Below, in pieces: positions 26,205 to 35,367 of a DNA stretch of 64,000 nt. Origin of the DNA: Actinomycetota bacterium (GTDB taxonomy: Bacteria; Actinomycetota; Acidimicrobiia; Acidimicrobiales; Ilumatobacteraceae); assembly GCA_005790505.1 (NCBI GenBank), contig SXUP01000019.1, forward strand, positions 20,587 through 84,586. The letters are read 5' to 3'. The first letter of the stretch is position 1. Each line of letters begins with the position of its first letter. Position numbers and translations under genes: made by a program. The notes under the pieces are model-generated. The model was not told where the DNA came from. It was given only the letters and a program-made list of their open reading frames with translations, and did not search any database.

Positions 26205-28988
26205 ATGGCAATCCTTGATCGAGTCCTGAGAGCCGGTGAGGGTAAGCGTGTCAAGGCGCTACATGGGCTACTTCCCGATATAAATGCCCAAGCGGCAGCA
26301 ATGTCTGCGTTGTCAGACGATGCGTTGAAAGGCAAAACGGCTGAATTCATTTCCCGTATTGAACGCGGAGAAGATCTCAACGATCTTTTGGTTGAAGCAT
26401 TTGCTGTCGTGCGCGAAGCCGCCTCTCGTGTAATTGGACAGCGGCACTACGACATGCAACTCATGGGTGGGGCAGCATTGCATTTTGGATGGGTCGCAGA
26501 AATGAAAACTGGCGAAGGAAAGACGTTGGTCTCGACCCTGCCTGCTTACCTCAATGGGGTTTCCGGCAAAGGTGTGCACCTGGTCACGGTCAACGACTAT
26601 CTGGCTCGACGTGATGCCGAGTGGATGGGTCGAATACATCGCTGGCTGGGTTTATCAGTCGGACTCGTTGTTCCTGGTGCGCGCGAATCCTCCTCTGAAA
26701 AGCGTCGAGACTACGCAGCGCACATCACCTATGGGACAAATAACGAATTTGGCTTCGACTATCTGCGTGACAATATGGCTGGCTCGCTAGAGGACAAAGT
26801 TCAGCGTGGACACAATTTTGCCATTGTTGACGAAGTTGACAGCATCCTGATCGACGAAGCCAGGACCCCCCTCATAATCTCCGGGCGTCTTGCTGATGCG
26901 GCCAAGTTGTATTACAGATTCGCTTCAATAGTACGAGTCTTGCAGCGCGACACTGACTACGAGGTAGAAGAAGATAAGAGGATTGTCGTTCCGACTGAAG
27001 CAGGCATCGAGAAAGTGGAAACTGAACTTGGTGTTGACAATCTGTATGACGAGGTACAGCAGAATCTTGTCCACCAATTACAGGTTGCGCTAAAAGCAAA
27101 AGAACTCTATCGGCGTGACAAGGACTACATCATTCAAGAAGGTCAAATAAAGATCGTAGATGAGTTCACCGGGCGCGTCCTCGAGGGTCGGCGTTGGAGT
27201 GAGGGTATCCATCAAGCGGTCGAGGCCAAAGAGGGTGTCAAGATTGAGGAAGAAAATCAAACTCTAGCGACGATTACTTTGCAGAATTATTTTCGCATGT
27301 ATGAGAAGTTGGCAGGTATGACCGGTACCGCACAAACAGAAGCAGCTGAGTTGATGAACATATATGGTCTGCAAGTTGTCCCGATTCCGACAAATAGACC
27401 CCTCATTCGCCAGGATTTTGCTGACTTGATTTACAAGACTGAAGCATCAAAATTTGAAGCAGTCGTCGACGATATTGTCGAGCGTCACTCCAAGGGACAA
27501 CCAATTCTTATCGGGACAATCAGTGTTGAAAAGAGCGAGATGCTCGCCCGGCAACTTACCAAGCGGGGTGTTGCCCATGAAGTTTTGAATGCCAAGCAAC
27601 ACTCTCGTGAAGGAGCAATCGTCGCCCAAGCAGGTCGTAGGGGTTCGGTGACTGTCGCGACCAATATGGCGGGACGAGGTGTTGACATTTTGTTGGGTGG
27701 AAATCCTGAGGGACTGGCGTTGCAACAGTTGATTGGTGAAGGCATTGATGCCGATCTGGTTATCAATGAGTTTGAACTCCCCGTAACGCTTGATCAAATG
27801 AGTGATGAGTTTCGCTCTGCGAGGGCCGTTGCGCTGGCACGTCTTGCCGAACTAACCCAAAAATTCAAAGATCAATGCACGGCTGAGGGTGATGAAATAC
27901 GAGCACTGGGTGGCGTCTATGTTCTCGGAACCGAGCGTCATGAGAGTCGCCGAATTGATAATCAGTTGCGAGGACGCTCTGGCCGTCAAGGCGATCCCGG
28001 AGAGAGTCGTTTCTACTTGAGTCTTGACGATGAACTTATGCGATTGTTCGCGACTGGTGCATTGAGTTGGGTGATGGGGCGGGCCTTGCCCGATGATGAG
28101 GCCATCGAAGCAAAAATGGTGACCAAAGCAATCGAACGTGCTCAAACGACGGTGGAACAACGAAATGGTGAGATTCGCAAGAATGTCCTTAAATATGACG
28201 AAGTAATGAACGAACAACGCAAGGTCATTTACAAACGTCGTGACCAGATTCTTGACGGGCAAGATCTCAAAATAGAGGCCCTTGACTATTTGGTGGAGGC
28301 TGTTGACTCGTTGATCCAGGCCTATTGCGTTTCAGAGGCAAATGATGAATGGGATTTAGAGGGTCTTGAACTAGAACTTCACTCCTATTGGCCAACAGAA
28401 ATAACGATCACCCATCTTGAAGCATGCGCGGATACTGACGAAATGTATGACGTTGTTATGGCAGATGCTTCAGCGCACTATGCGCGGCGCGAGACGGAAC
28501 TTGGTGTCGAGGCGATGCGCTCCGTCGAGCGGCAAGTGATGTTACGCATTATTGATCAGCGCTGGCGTGAGCATCTCGAAGAAATGGATTATCTGCAAGA
28601 AGGAATCAACCTGCGAGCAATTGGTCAAAAAGATCCTTTATCTGAATGGCAGCGTGAGGGCTTCGAGATGTTCGGCACGATGATGAAGGGAATTGCCCAA
28701 GATTTTGTCAAATACATCATGCATGTGCAGGTGGTCCGAGATGCTGGGGCTGGCATGCAGATGCATAATGTTCAAGAACTTTCCAGTGACAATGTTGAAA
28801 TTGATGGTTTTACCGCAGTCGCCAATGATCAAGATGTTGATCCAGCCTTTTTGGCTGCGCGAGAAGCATTAGAGCCTGTTCAAAAGACTGTCAGGAAGGA
28901 CGCATCTGACTGGTCAAATACCCCTCGCAATGCTCCTTGCCCTTGTGGATCGGGGCGCAAATACAAAATGTGTCACGGCACGGCCTAG
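26205..28988 (+). CDS. secA: Preprotein translocase ATPase SecA
   Basis: Motor that pushes unfolded preproteins through SecYEG. 927 aa from MAILDRVLRAGEGKRVKAL, the standard SecA N-terminus; ATGs at 26148 and 26157 would add up to 19 unrelated residues. Walker A MKTGEGKTLVSTL, DEVDSILIDEARTPLI, the preprotein-crosslinking part, TNMAGRGVDILLGGN and GRSGRQGDPGESRFYLS are all present. The C-terminus carries the zinc and SecB-type tail CPCGSGRKYKMCHG. prfB follows 12 bases after the stop. This is the housekeeping SecA1 type. Confidence 0.98.
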   Translation: MAILDRVLRAGEGKRVKALHGLLPDINAQAAAMSALSDDALKGKTAEFISRIERGEDLNDLLVEAFAVVREAASRVIGQRHYDMQLMGGAALHFGWVAEMKTGEGKTLVSTLPAYLNGVSGKGVHLVTVNDYLARRDAEWMGRIHRWLGLSVGLVVPGARESSSEKRRDYAAHITYGTNNEFGFDYLRDNMAGSLEDKVQRGHNFAIVDEVDSILIDEARTPLIISGRLADAAKLYYRFASIVRVLQRDTDYEVEEDKRIVVPTEAGIEKVETELGVDNLYDEVQQNLVHQLQVALKAKELYRRDKDYIIQEGQIKIVDEFTGRVLEGRRWSEGIHQAVEAKEGVKIEEENQTLATITLQNYFRMYEKLAGMTGTAQTEAAELMNIYGLQVVPIPTNRPLIRQDFADLIYKTEASKFEAVVDDIVERHSKGQPILIGTISVEKSEMLARQLTKRGVAHEVLNAKQHSREGAIVAQAGRRGSVTVATNMAGRGVDILLGGNPEGLALQQLIGEGIDADLVINEFELPVTLDQMSDEFRSARAVALARLAELTQKFKDQCTAEGDEIRALGGVYVLGTERHESRRIDNQLRGRSGRQGDPGESRFYLSLDDELMRLFATGALSWVMGRALPDDEAIEAKMVTKAIERAQTTVEQRNGEIRKNVLKYDEVMNEQRKVIYKRRDQILDGQDLKIEALDYLVEAVDSLIQAYCVSEANDEWDLEGLELELHSYWPTEITITHLEACADTDEMYDVVMADASAHYARRETELGVEAMRSVERQVMLRIIDQRWREHLEEMDYLQEGINLRAIGQKDPLSEWQREGFEMFGTMMKGIAQDFVKYIMHVQVVRDAGAGMQMHNVQELSSDNVEIDGFTAVANDQDVDPAFLAAREALEPVQKTVRKDASDWSNTPRNAPCPCGSGRKYKMCHGTA

Positions 28989-29000
28989 AAAGCTCCCACG

Positions 29001-30101
29001 ATGCGCGATTTCAGTACGGATTTGCGAGAAATTGCTCGTCGGTTGGCTGAAGCGAGTGATTATCTAAGGGTGAACGAGATGAGAACCCGTCTCGTCGAAT
29101 TAGAAGGACAAATTTCTCAGCCCGATCTTTGGAATGACCAAGATTTAGCCAAAAGCGTCAACGCCGAGTATTCCAACACCAAGTCTGATCTGGATGAGTA
29201 CGACTTGCTGAGAGCCCAATTAGATGATTTAGAGGTGCTTCATCAACTTTCTCGCGAGGAACAAGACGAGGCACACGAGCAAGAAATTAAAGAAGGCATT
29301 GCTGGCCTTGGAAGAAGTTTGTCGAAACTTGAGTTGCGAAGCTTGTTTACGGAAGAACATGACGAAGCGAATGCAATAGTGCAAATCAACACGAAAGATG
29401 GGGGAGTGGACGCTCAGGATTGGTCGGAACTATTGCTTCGTATGTACACCCGTTGGGCGGAACGGCGCGGTTTCACACTCGAACTAGAAAATATCAGTCC
29501 CGGCACGGAAGCCGGAATAATGTCTGCAGAATTCACAATAAAAGGTAGATATGCCTATGGCCTGATGAGGTCAGAGCGCGGAGCACATCGACTTGTGCGC
29601 ATCAGTCCATTTGACAATCAAGGTCGTCGCCAGACGAGTTTCAGTTTGATTCAGGTGTGGCCTGAAATAGACGAACCAAACATTGAGATCAATGAGAGTG
29701 ACATTCGCATGGAGGTCTTCCGCGCGTCAGGAGCAGGAGGTCAGCATGTGAACAAGACATCATCTGCTGTACGTCTTATTCATGAACCAACAGGTTTGGT
29801 GACTTCCTCACAGGAGGAAAGAAGCCAGTTGCAGAATCGCGAAAAAGCACTGCACCGCCTCAAAGCCATGATTGCGGTTCGTGCTGAAGAAGAAAGGCTC
29901 GTCGAGCGAGATCGGATTGCAGGTAAACCAGCGCACATCGGATGGGGAAGTCAAATTCGCTCCTATGTTTTGCAGCCCTATCAAATGGTCAAGGATGTGC
30001 GGACAGAAATTGAATCAGGCAATGTTGCGAGCGTCTTAGATGGTGATTTAGATGATTTTATGGAAGGATTTCTGCGTTGGCGCCGTTCTGGTGGTGAGTA
30101 A
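29001..30101 (+). CDS. prfB: Peptide chain release factor 2
   Basis: Terminates translation at UGA and UAA. 366 aa; codon-recognition SPF is in RISPFDNQGRRQTSF, and GAGGQHVNKTSSAVRL holds the catalytic GGQ. Unlike Escherichia coli prfB there is no in-frame UGA or programmed frameshift in the first codons; the frame runs straight from ATG. Lies between secA (12 bases) and ftsE (51 bases), as in many Actinobacteria. Confidence 0.97.
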   Translation: MRDFSTDLREIARRLAEASDYLRVNEMRTRLVELEGQISQPDLWNDQDLAKSVNAEYSNTKSDLDEYDLLRAQLDDLEVLHQLSREEQDEAHEQEIKEGIAGLGRSLSKLELRSLFTEEHDEANAIVQINTKDGGVDAQDWSELLLRMYTRWAERRGFTLELENISPGTEAGIMSAEFTIKGRYAYGLMRSERGAHRLVRISPFDNQGRRQTSFSLIQVWPEIDEPNIEINESDIRMEVFRASGAGGQHVNKTSSAVRLIHEPTGLVTSSQEERSQLQNREKALHRLKAMIAVRAEEERLVERDRIAGKPAHIGWGSQIRSYVLQPYQMVKDVRTEIESGNVASVLDGDLDDFMEGFLRWRRSGGE

Positions 30102-30152
30102 TCGCCCAGAATCTCTTTATCTCTGAATCCGCTGATAGGTTTTTATCTTCGT

Positions 30153-30830
30153 ATGATTCGTTTTGAAAATGTCACAAAGATGTACGGAAATGATGTTGCC
30201 GCGATTCGCGAGGCATCATTTGATGTACCCAAAGGAGAATTCGTTTTTCTCGTCGGCCCATCGGGCTCGGGAAAATCAACTCTGTTGCGGTTGATGAATC
30301 GGCAAGAGCGTCCAGAGCGTGGAACGGTGTGGGTTGCGGGGGCAAACATCAACGAACTTGCAGACTCGCGTGTCCCATATTTGCGGCGTGGGATGGGCAA
30401 TGTTTTCCAAGATTACAAGTTGCTCCTGAACAAGACAGTTTTTGAAAACGTAGCATTCAGTTTGCAAGTCATTGGAAGACCAAAGCACGTGATTCGTCAA
30501 CAGGTTCCACAGGTTCTTGAACTTGTCGGACTAGCAGATAAAGAAGACCGTCTACCATCCCAGTTATCGGGTGGAGAGCAGCAGCGTGTCTCAATCGCAA
30601 GGGCATTCGTGAATCGTCCACTCATTTTGCTTGCTGACGAGCCCACCGGAAACCTTGATCCCGGTACGGGGGAAGAAATCATGTCGCTACTTGATGCGAT
30701 CAATCGCACTGGAACCACCGTGGTGATGGCAACTCATGATCATCGAGTCGTCAATGCAATGCGTCGACGAGTAATCCAACTAGATCGTGGTGTGGTTGTT
30801 CGAGATCAAGAGAGAGGGGTATACGAATAA
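30153..30830 (+). CDS. ftsE: Cell division ATP-binding protein FtsE
   Basis: ABC ATPase that pairs with FtsX at the septum to control peptidoglycan hydrolases. 225 aa; Walker [15 protein letters not shown]-loop in NVFQDYKLL, signature [14 protein letters not shown], Walker [13 protein letters not shown] and the H-switch MATHDH. The start [12 protein letters not shown] is typical. TAATG overlap with ftsX shows coupled translation. Confidence 0.97.
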   Translation: MIRFENVTKMYGNDVAAIREASFDVPKGEFVFLVGPSGSGKSTLLRLMNRQERPERGTVWVAGANINELADSRVPYLRRGMGNVFQDYKLLLNKTVFENVAFSLQVIGRPKHVIRQQVPQVLELVGLADKEDRLPSQLSGGEQQRVSIARAFVNRPLILLADEPTGNLDPGTGEEIMSLLDAINRTGTTVVMATHDHRVVNAMRRRVIQLDRGVVVRDQERGVYE

Positions 30831-31735
30831 TGTTCGCTCGTATCTCGTACGCCTTCCGCGAAACAATCGCAAGTTTTCGCCGCAATGTCACGCTTTCCGC
30901 CGCGGCTATATTGACCTCGGCAGTATCACTTTTACTGGTCGGTACAACTTTTTTAATTCAGCGCGCCTTTGACAATCTCCTCGTGCAGTGGCGAGGTGAT
31001 GTGGGGATGATTGTCTTTGTCAGACCTGATGTAAGTGAAGAGCAACTTAGTTTTATAAAGCAAACCCTAGAGGCGCAGCCAAACGTAATCAATGTTGAAA
31101 AACTTGATTATCTGGATCGTGCGGCCAGTTTTGAAGAAGCGAAGCGCGTTTTTGCAGGGGATCGAACCACCCTGAGTTTGTTGAGTGTCGAAACAATTCC
31201 TTCGCAATTTAAAGTTGTTCCCGTGACCACTGACCCCACTTTGGTGAGGGGGCTGGCTGATCAATATCGCAATCTGCCCGGGGTTCAAGGTGTCGCACTA
31301 GCCGAAGATGAGTTTGAGGTCATCTCCACGATGTCTGATTTTGTCCGAAGTGTGACTATCACCATGTCATTGATCCTGTTGGGAGTAGCAGTCACCCTGA
31401 TTTGGAATACGATTCGCACTGCGATGGTGGCACGTCGCAACGAAATTGAAGTCATGAAACTTGTGGGTGCTACGAACTGGTTTATTCGAATACCGTTCAT
31501 TCTTGAAGGACTGATACAGGGAATATTTGGGGCGATTGTGTCGTGTGGTGGGTTGTGGGTACTCAATCGTGCTTGGACCAGCGGAGTCGCCGGCTTCAAA
31601 GCAGGAACTGGCGTCAGTTCTTTGGTAGTGCCGGGGTCCTATGTCAGCGGAGTGATGATTATTCTTTTGGTCGTCGGAGCATTAGCCGGAAGTATCGGAT
31701 CCGGTATCGCTGCAAGTAAATTCCTTGATGTTTAG
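30830..31735 (+). CDS. ftsX: Cell division permease FtsX
   Basis: 301 aa, four membrane helices: one after the cytoplasmic N-terminus (about 22-45), then a large external loop (about 46-170) that in relatives binds a hydrolase such as RipC, and three helices near 175-195, 220-245 and 270-295. RNEIEVMKLVGATNWFIRIP is the conserved cytoplasmic loop contacting FtsE. In mycobacteria and most Actinobacteria smpB follows ftsX; here a crotonase gene follows instead and smpB is 20 kb away. Confidence 0.95.
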   Translation: MFARISYAFRETIASFRRNVTLSAAAILTSAVSLLLVGTTFLIQRAFDNLLVQWRGDVGMIVFVRPDVSEEQLSFIKQTLEAQPNVINVEKLDYLDRAASFEEAKRVFAGDRTTLSLLSVETIPSQFKVVPVTTDPTLVRGLADQYRNLPGVQGVALAEDEFEVISTMSDFVRSVTITMSLILLGVAVTLIWNTIRTAMVARRNEIEVMKLVGATNWFIRIPFILEGLIQGIFGAIVSCGGLWVLNRAWTSGVAGFKAGTGVSSLVVPGSYVSGVMIILLVVGALAGSIGSGIAASKFLDV

Positions 31736-31766
31736 TTGCGTTTCGTTGTTGGCAATCTCTCGTCGC

Positions 31767-31772
31767 TAGTCT
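31767..31772 (+). promoter_or_regulatory. -10 box of leaderless crotonase promoter
   Basis: TAGTCT lies 6 bases before the ATG at 31779. The same hexamer and spacing occur at 34827 and 44328. The -35 region at 17 bases reads CGTTGT. Confidence 0.55.
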
Positions 31773-31778
31773 GCAAAG

Positions 31779-32639
31779 ATGAACTATCAAGAAATTTTGT
31801 TCGAAGTGTCGGACAACATTGCCACAATTACATTGAATCGACCAGACAAATTGAATGCATTTACCAACACGATGATGCGTGAGGTTATTTCTGCTTTTGA
31901 TGCCACGGATGTTGATGATGAGGTAAGGGCTGTCATCGTGACTGGTAGTGGTCGCGGCTTCTGCGCTGGGGCAGATTTGTCGGCAGGGGGTGACACTTTC
32001 TCGGGCGGTGGAAGTGATGTCGCCACCAAACAGGGTGTTCCCCGCGATGGTGGGGGGCTCGTGGCGTTGCGAATTTTTGAGAGCCTCAAGCCAGTGATTG
32101 GGGCGATCAATGGTGCAGCGGTTGGTGTTGGCGCCACAATGACATTGCCGATGGATATTCGTATGTCAAGTGATAGCGCTAAATTTGGTTTTGTTTTTGC
32201 CAAACGGGGAATCGTTCCAGAGGCCTGCTCTTCATTTTTCTTGCCACGCATCGTGGGAATTTCTCAAGCAACTGAGTGGGTCTTCACAGGCAGAGTTTTT
32301 GAAGCAGAGGAAGCCAAAAATGCTGGCCTGATCCGAAGTGTGCATGCACCAAACGACCTTATTCCGGCAGCTCGCGCTCTGGCTGGCGAAATTGTTGCAA
32401 ATACCTCTCCTGTGTCCGTAGCTGTTTCGCGCCGAATGTTGTGGCGCATGCTTGGCGCGTCACATCCAATGGAGGCTCATCGCGTGGATTCGCGTGGCAT
32501 AAAAGAGCGTGGTGGCAGTCGTGACTCACGGGAGGGAGTCATGAGTTTCTTGGAGAAAAGAAGTGCCGTGTTTCCGGACAAGGTGAGTGACGGTCTGCCA
32601 GATATCTTTCCCGACTGGGAAGAACCAAAGTTTTTTTAA
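31779..32639 (+). CDS. Enoyl-CoA hydratase/isomerase family protein
   Basis: 286-aa crotonase-fold enzyme acting on a CoA thioester. ITLNRPDKLNAFTNTM, the first oxyanion-hole loop GRGFCAGADLSAGGD and the second NGAAVGVGATMTLPMDIRM are clear; RGIVPEACSSFFLPRIVG supplies one acidic residue at a usual catalytic position. The pathway is unknown; the acyl-CoA carboxylase-type gene (35368) and acyl-CoA dehydrogenase (48304) show acyl-CoA metabolism in this genome. glbO follows 3 bases after the stop. Confidence 0.9.
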   Translation: MNYQEILFEVSDNIATITLNRPDKLNAFTNTMMREVISAFDATDVDDEVRAVIVTGSGRGFCAGADLSAGGDTFSGGGSDVATKQGVPRDGGGLVALRIFESLKPVIGAINGAAVGVGATMTLPMDIRMSSDSAKFGFVFAKRGIVPEACSSFFLPRIVGISQATEWVFTGRVFEAEEAKNAGLIRSVHAPNDLIPAARALAGEIVANTSPVSVAVSRRMLWRMLGASHPMEAHRVDSRGIKERGGSRDSREGVMSFLEKRSAVFPDKVSDGLPDIFPDWEEPKFF

Positions 32640-32642
32640 CAG

Positions 32643-33053
32643 ATGATCGAATCCGATGCTCCAGAGCCGACGCTCGCTCAAATAGTTGGAGGCGAGGATT
32701 TCTTTATCTCGCTGGTTGATCGTTTTTATGATGGCGTGAAAGATGACGATGTGTTGATCACGTTGTATCCCGACGGAGTCGACACAACTGCAGCGCGTCG
32801 GCGTTTGGCGATGTTTCTGGAGCAATACTGGGGCGGGTCTGATGCCTACTCGGCAGAACGGGGTCACCCGAGGTTGCGAATGCGGCATGCTCCTTTTGTA
32901 ATCGGGGATAAGGAGCGAGACAGATGGCTGGTGCATATGTTGGCTGCCCTTGAAGTTCAGGTTGCATCGTTACCGGAGCAGGTGCGTCAAAGTGTTCACC
33001 AACAGTTCGTGGCTTACGTAAAAAACGCTGCTGATCATTTACGCAACGCCTGA
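32643..33053 (+). CDS. glbO: Group II truncated haemoglobin
   Basis: 136-aa 2-on-2 haem protein (trHbO type) binding oxygen, implicated in respiration or stress handling. Seen: VDRFYDGV with Tyr B10, LYPDGVDTTAARRRLAMFL, QYWGGSDAYSAERGHPRLR and the proximal His in MRHAPF, followed by ERDRWL with Trp G8. These are the features of mycobacterial GlbO. It sits 3 bases behind the crotonase gene and ends 3 bases from the convergent methyltransferase gene. Confidence 0.95.
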   Translation: MIESDAPEPTLAQIVGGEDFFISLVDRFYDGVKDDDVLITLYPDGVDTTAARRRLAMFLEQYWGGSDAYSAERGHPRLRMRHAPFVIGDKERDRWLVHMLAALEVQVASLPEQVRQSVHQQFVAYVKNAADHLRNA

Positions 33054-33056
33054 TGT

Positions 33057-33863
33057 TTATTTTGACGGGGCAAAAACGTGAAGCGCGATAGCCGCTGCAG
33101 CCCCGACATTAAGTGAATCGATGCCGGCATTCATGGCGATGCGCGCACGGTACGTGGCCATTGAAAGAACCTGCTGGCTGAGACCGTTTCGTTCTGACCC
33201 AAGCAGCAAAGCAATTTTTTTGGTTGAGGGACTGATATTGCGTAAGTCTGTTGCGCTGCAATCAGGCGTAAGTGCAATCGTTGAAAATTCTTGTTGGTGT
33301 AGCAATGAAACAAAATCAAGACCCGACTCGCACTTTGCAAAAGGTAGTTGCAATGCAGTCCCCATGGACACTCGGAGGGCGCGGCGAGCAAGTGGGTCTG
33401 CGCTCGTGGAATCTAAAATCAAAGCGTCCCAACCCAGAGCAACGGCACTGCGCATGATGGCACCAAGATTGGTTGGATTATCTACTTCTTCAAGGACAAC
33501 TATGTGGGTACTCTCCTCACAGAGTTGTCTCGCATTGCGCAGAGCAGGTCGCCGAAATAATCCAGTGGCATCAAGTGGAACACCGAGACCGGTGACGATT
33601 CCGCGTGTCTTGTCATCGGCTACGTAGATCGCAACATCGGATGGAAACCGTTGCAATAAGTTCGCCGCCACTTTTTGAGCGCACAGAATAGCAATCGGCT
33701 CACAACCAGCGAGGTGAGCCCGTTCAACTACTAGTTCTCCTTCGGCGACAAAAAGGCCTGCGCCGACGGTTTCAAGGCGGTTGGATTTGCTGGCAAGTTG
33801 CCGGTCTCTCCATCTGAAGGCATCAAGTCGAGAATCTCCAATGTCTGTGACATGAGTAATCAC
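33057..33863 (-). CDS. SpoU/TrmH-family RNA methyltransferase
   Basis: 268 aa from GTG at 33863. SPOUT motifs in order: NPTNLGAIMRSAVALG, ALLLGSERNGLSQ and the knot-forming SLNVGAAAAIALH, preceded by an N-terminal substrate-binding domain (about 25-100). Likely methylates a ribose 2'-OH in rRNA or tRNA; the exact site is unknown. The frame continues upstream over the menB end, so I used the GTG just 4 bases after the menB stop. Probably co-transcribed with menB. Confidence 0.9.
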   Translation of the reverse strand: MITHVTDIGDSRLDAFRWRDRQLASKSNRLETVGAGLFVAEGELVVERAHLAGCEPIAILCAQKVAANLLQRFPSDVAIYVADDKTRGIVTGLGVPLDATGLFRRPALRNARQLCEESTHIVVLEEVDNPTNLGAIMRSAVALGWDALILDSTSADPLARRALRVSMGTALQLPFAKCESGLDFVSLLHQQEFSTIALTPDCSATDLRNISPSTKKIALLLGSERNGLSQQVLSMATYRARIAMNAGIDSLNVGAAAAIALHVFAPSK

Positions 33864-33867
33864 CGCT

Positions 33868-34770
33868 CTAGTACAGCCACGGAAACTCCGACCAATCTGG
33901 ATCACGCTTCTCGAGGAATGACTGGCGTCCCTCTTGGGCCTCATCGGTCATATATGCGAGACGGGTTGCCTCCCCGGCAAAGATTTGTTGACCAACAAGA
34001 CCATCATCAAGCATATTAAAAGCAAATTTGAGCATTCGCTGCGCCATCGGGCTTTTGGCATTTATTTCGGCTGCCCATTCAAGTGCAACCTTTTCCAAAT
34101 CAGCATGTGGAACTACCGCATTGACCATTCCCATTTGATGTGCTTGCTCCGCCGTATATTCTCTGCCTAGAAAAAAAATCTCGCGCGCAAATTTCTGTCC
34201 GACTTGTCGTGCCAAATACGCAGATCCATAACCACCATCAAATGACGCAACGTCTGAATCGGTTTGCTTAAATCTTGCGTGCTCCTTGCTGGCAAGTGTT
34301 AGGTCACTAACAACGTGCAAACTATGTCCACCTCCTGCGGCCCAACCAGGTACAACACTGATGACAATTTTCGGCATGAAACGAATGAGTCTTTGAACTT
34401 CCAAAATGTGCAAACGACCCGCTCGACCTGATTCGATTGTGTCAGCAGTTTCTCCATCGGCATATTTGTAACCATCGCGTCCACGGATTCGTTGGTCACC
34501 GCCACTACAAAATGCCCAGCCTCCATCTTTGGGGGATGGGCCATTGCCGGTAAGCAAAACGCAACCGACATCGGTGGTTGATCGAGCGTGTTCTAGCGCC
34601 GTGAAAAGTTCGTCGACGGTGACTGGACGAAATGCGTTGCGCACTTCTGGTCGATTGAATGCGATTCGGACGGTTCCTTGGGCGACGGCACGGTGATACG
34701 TGATGTCATTGAAAGAAAATCCAGGAACGGTTGCCCACGCTGCTGGGTCAAACAATGGCGAGATAGTCAC
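33868..34770 (-). CDS. menB: 1,4-dihydroxy-2-naphthoyl-CoA synthase
   Basis: Closes the naphthoquinone ring in menaquinone synthesis. 300 aa: GWAFCSGGDQRIRG, GWAAGGGHSLHVVSDLTLAS, QTDSDVASFDGGYGSAYLAR and the C-terminal KRDPDWSEFP are close to the mycobacterial enzyme, including the Asp in TDSDV used instead of bicarbonate-binding Gly (family knowledge). Start GTG at 34770, with AATAAT 6 bases upstream as possible -10. Other men genes are outside the window. Confidence 0.97.
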   Translation of the reverse strand: MTISPLFDPAAWATVPGFSFNDITYHRAVAQGTVRIAFNRPEVRNAFRPVTVDELFTALEHARSTTDVGCVLLTGNGPSPKDGGWAFCSGGDQRIRGRDGYKYADGETADTIESGRAGRLHILEVQRLIRFMPKIVISVVPGWAAGGGHSLHVVSDLTLASKEHARFKQTDSDVASFDGGYGSAYLARQVGQKFAREIFFLGREYTAEQAHQMGMVNAVVPHADLEKVALEWAAEINAKSPMAQRMLKFAFNMLDDGLVGQQIFAGEATRLAYMTDEAQEGRQSFLEKRDPDWSEFPWLY

Positions 34771-34814
34771 GGCTCTATTATTCTACGCCAAGCGTCGATT
34801 TATGCAAAACAAAG

Positions 34815-34820
34815 TAGTCT
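34815..34820 (+). promoter_or_regulatory. -10 box of leaderless FMN reductase promoter
   Basis: TAGTCT lies 6 bases before the GTG at 34827, identical in hexamer and spacing to 31767 and 44316. Confidence 0.55.
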
Positions 34821-34826
34821 TGTTGT

Positions 34827-35363
34827 GTGCCAAAAACAGTTCTTTGCCTCGTAGGCTCTCTCCGCCAAAACTCGTTTAATAGTTTGATGGTTGCGGCGCT
34901 GCCTGAGTTTGCCCCTCAGGACACAGTGTTTGTGTGGTTTGATGTGGCCCAGATTCAGCTCTACAACCAAGATCTTGATACTGATACTCCTCCGGATGCG
35001 GTGGCGGCATTACGGATAGCAGTCACCCAAGCAGATGCAATTGTTATTGCAACCCCTGAGTACAACCACAGTATTCCAGCGGTCACTAAGAACTTCATTG
35101 ACTGGGCGTCGCGGCCGTTTATGAAAGGTTCGCTGACGAAAAAGAAAATAATGGTTTTGGTGTGTGGCCCCGTGGCCGGGTCTGGATCACATGGCTTGGC
35201 AGCGACTCGTCAGGTTTTGGAATTATTAGGAAACACTGTCAGTTTTGCGCTCGCGATTGGTGAAGCCCATAAAAAAGTAAAAGATATTGATGGTCAAGCA
35301 ACCGTTGTTGACTCAGATCTTGCTCAACAGTTGCGCGCAGGAGTGACTGAACTACTGGTGTGA
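34827..35363 (+). CDS. NADPH-dependent FMN reductase family protein
   Basis: 178-aa flavodoxin-fold protein. GSLRQNSFNSLMVAAL binds the FMN phosphate and TPEYNHSIPAVTKNFIDWAS the isoalloxazine ring, as in ArsH/YieF/SsuE-type reductases. It could reduce quinones, chromate-type electron acceptors or supply reduced FMN; specificity is open. Starts with GTG. It ends 4 bases before the convergent carboxyltransferase gene. The reducing cofactor (NADPH) is assumed from the family. Confidence 0.88.
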   Translation: MPKTVLCLVGSLRQNSFNSLMVAALPEFAPQDTVFVWFDVAQIQLYNQDLDTDTPPDAVAALRIAVTQADAIVIATPEYNHSIPAVTKNFIDWASRPFMKGSLTKKKIMVLVCGPVAGSGSHGLAATRQVLELLGNTVSFALAIGEAHKKVKDIDGQATVVDSDLAQQLRAGVTELLV

Positions 35364-35367
35364 TTAA

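Noticed and set aside
29001..29100. Programmed frameshift in prfB
   Set aside because: The frame is continuous from the ATG; no in-frame TGA with an upstream Shine-Dalgarno-like element is present.
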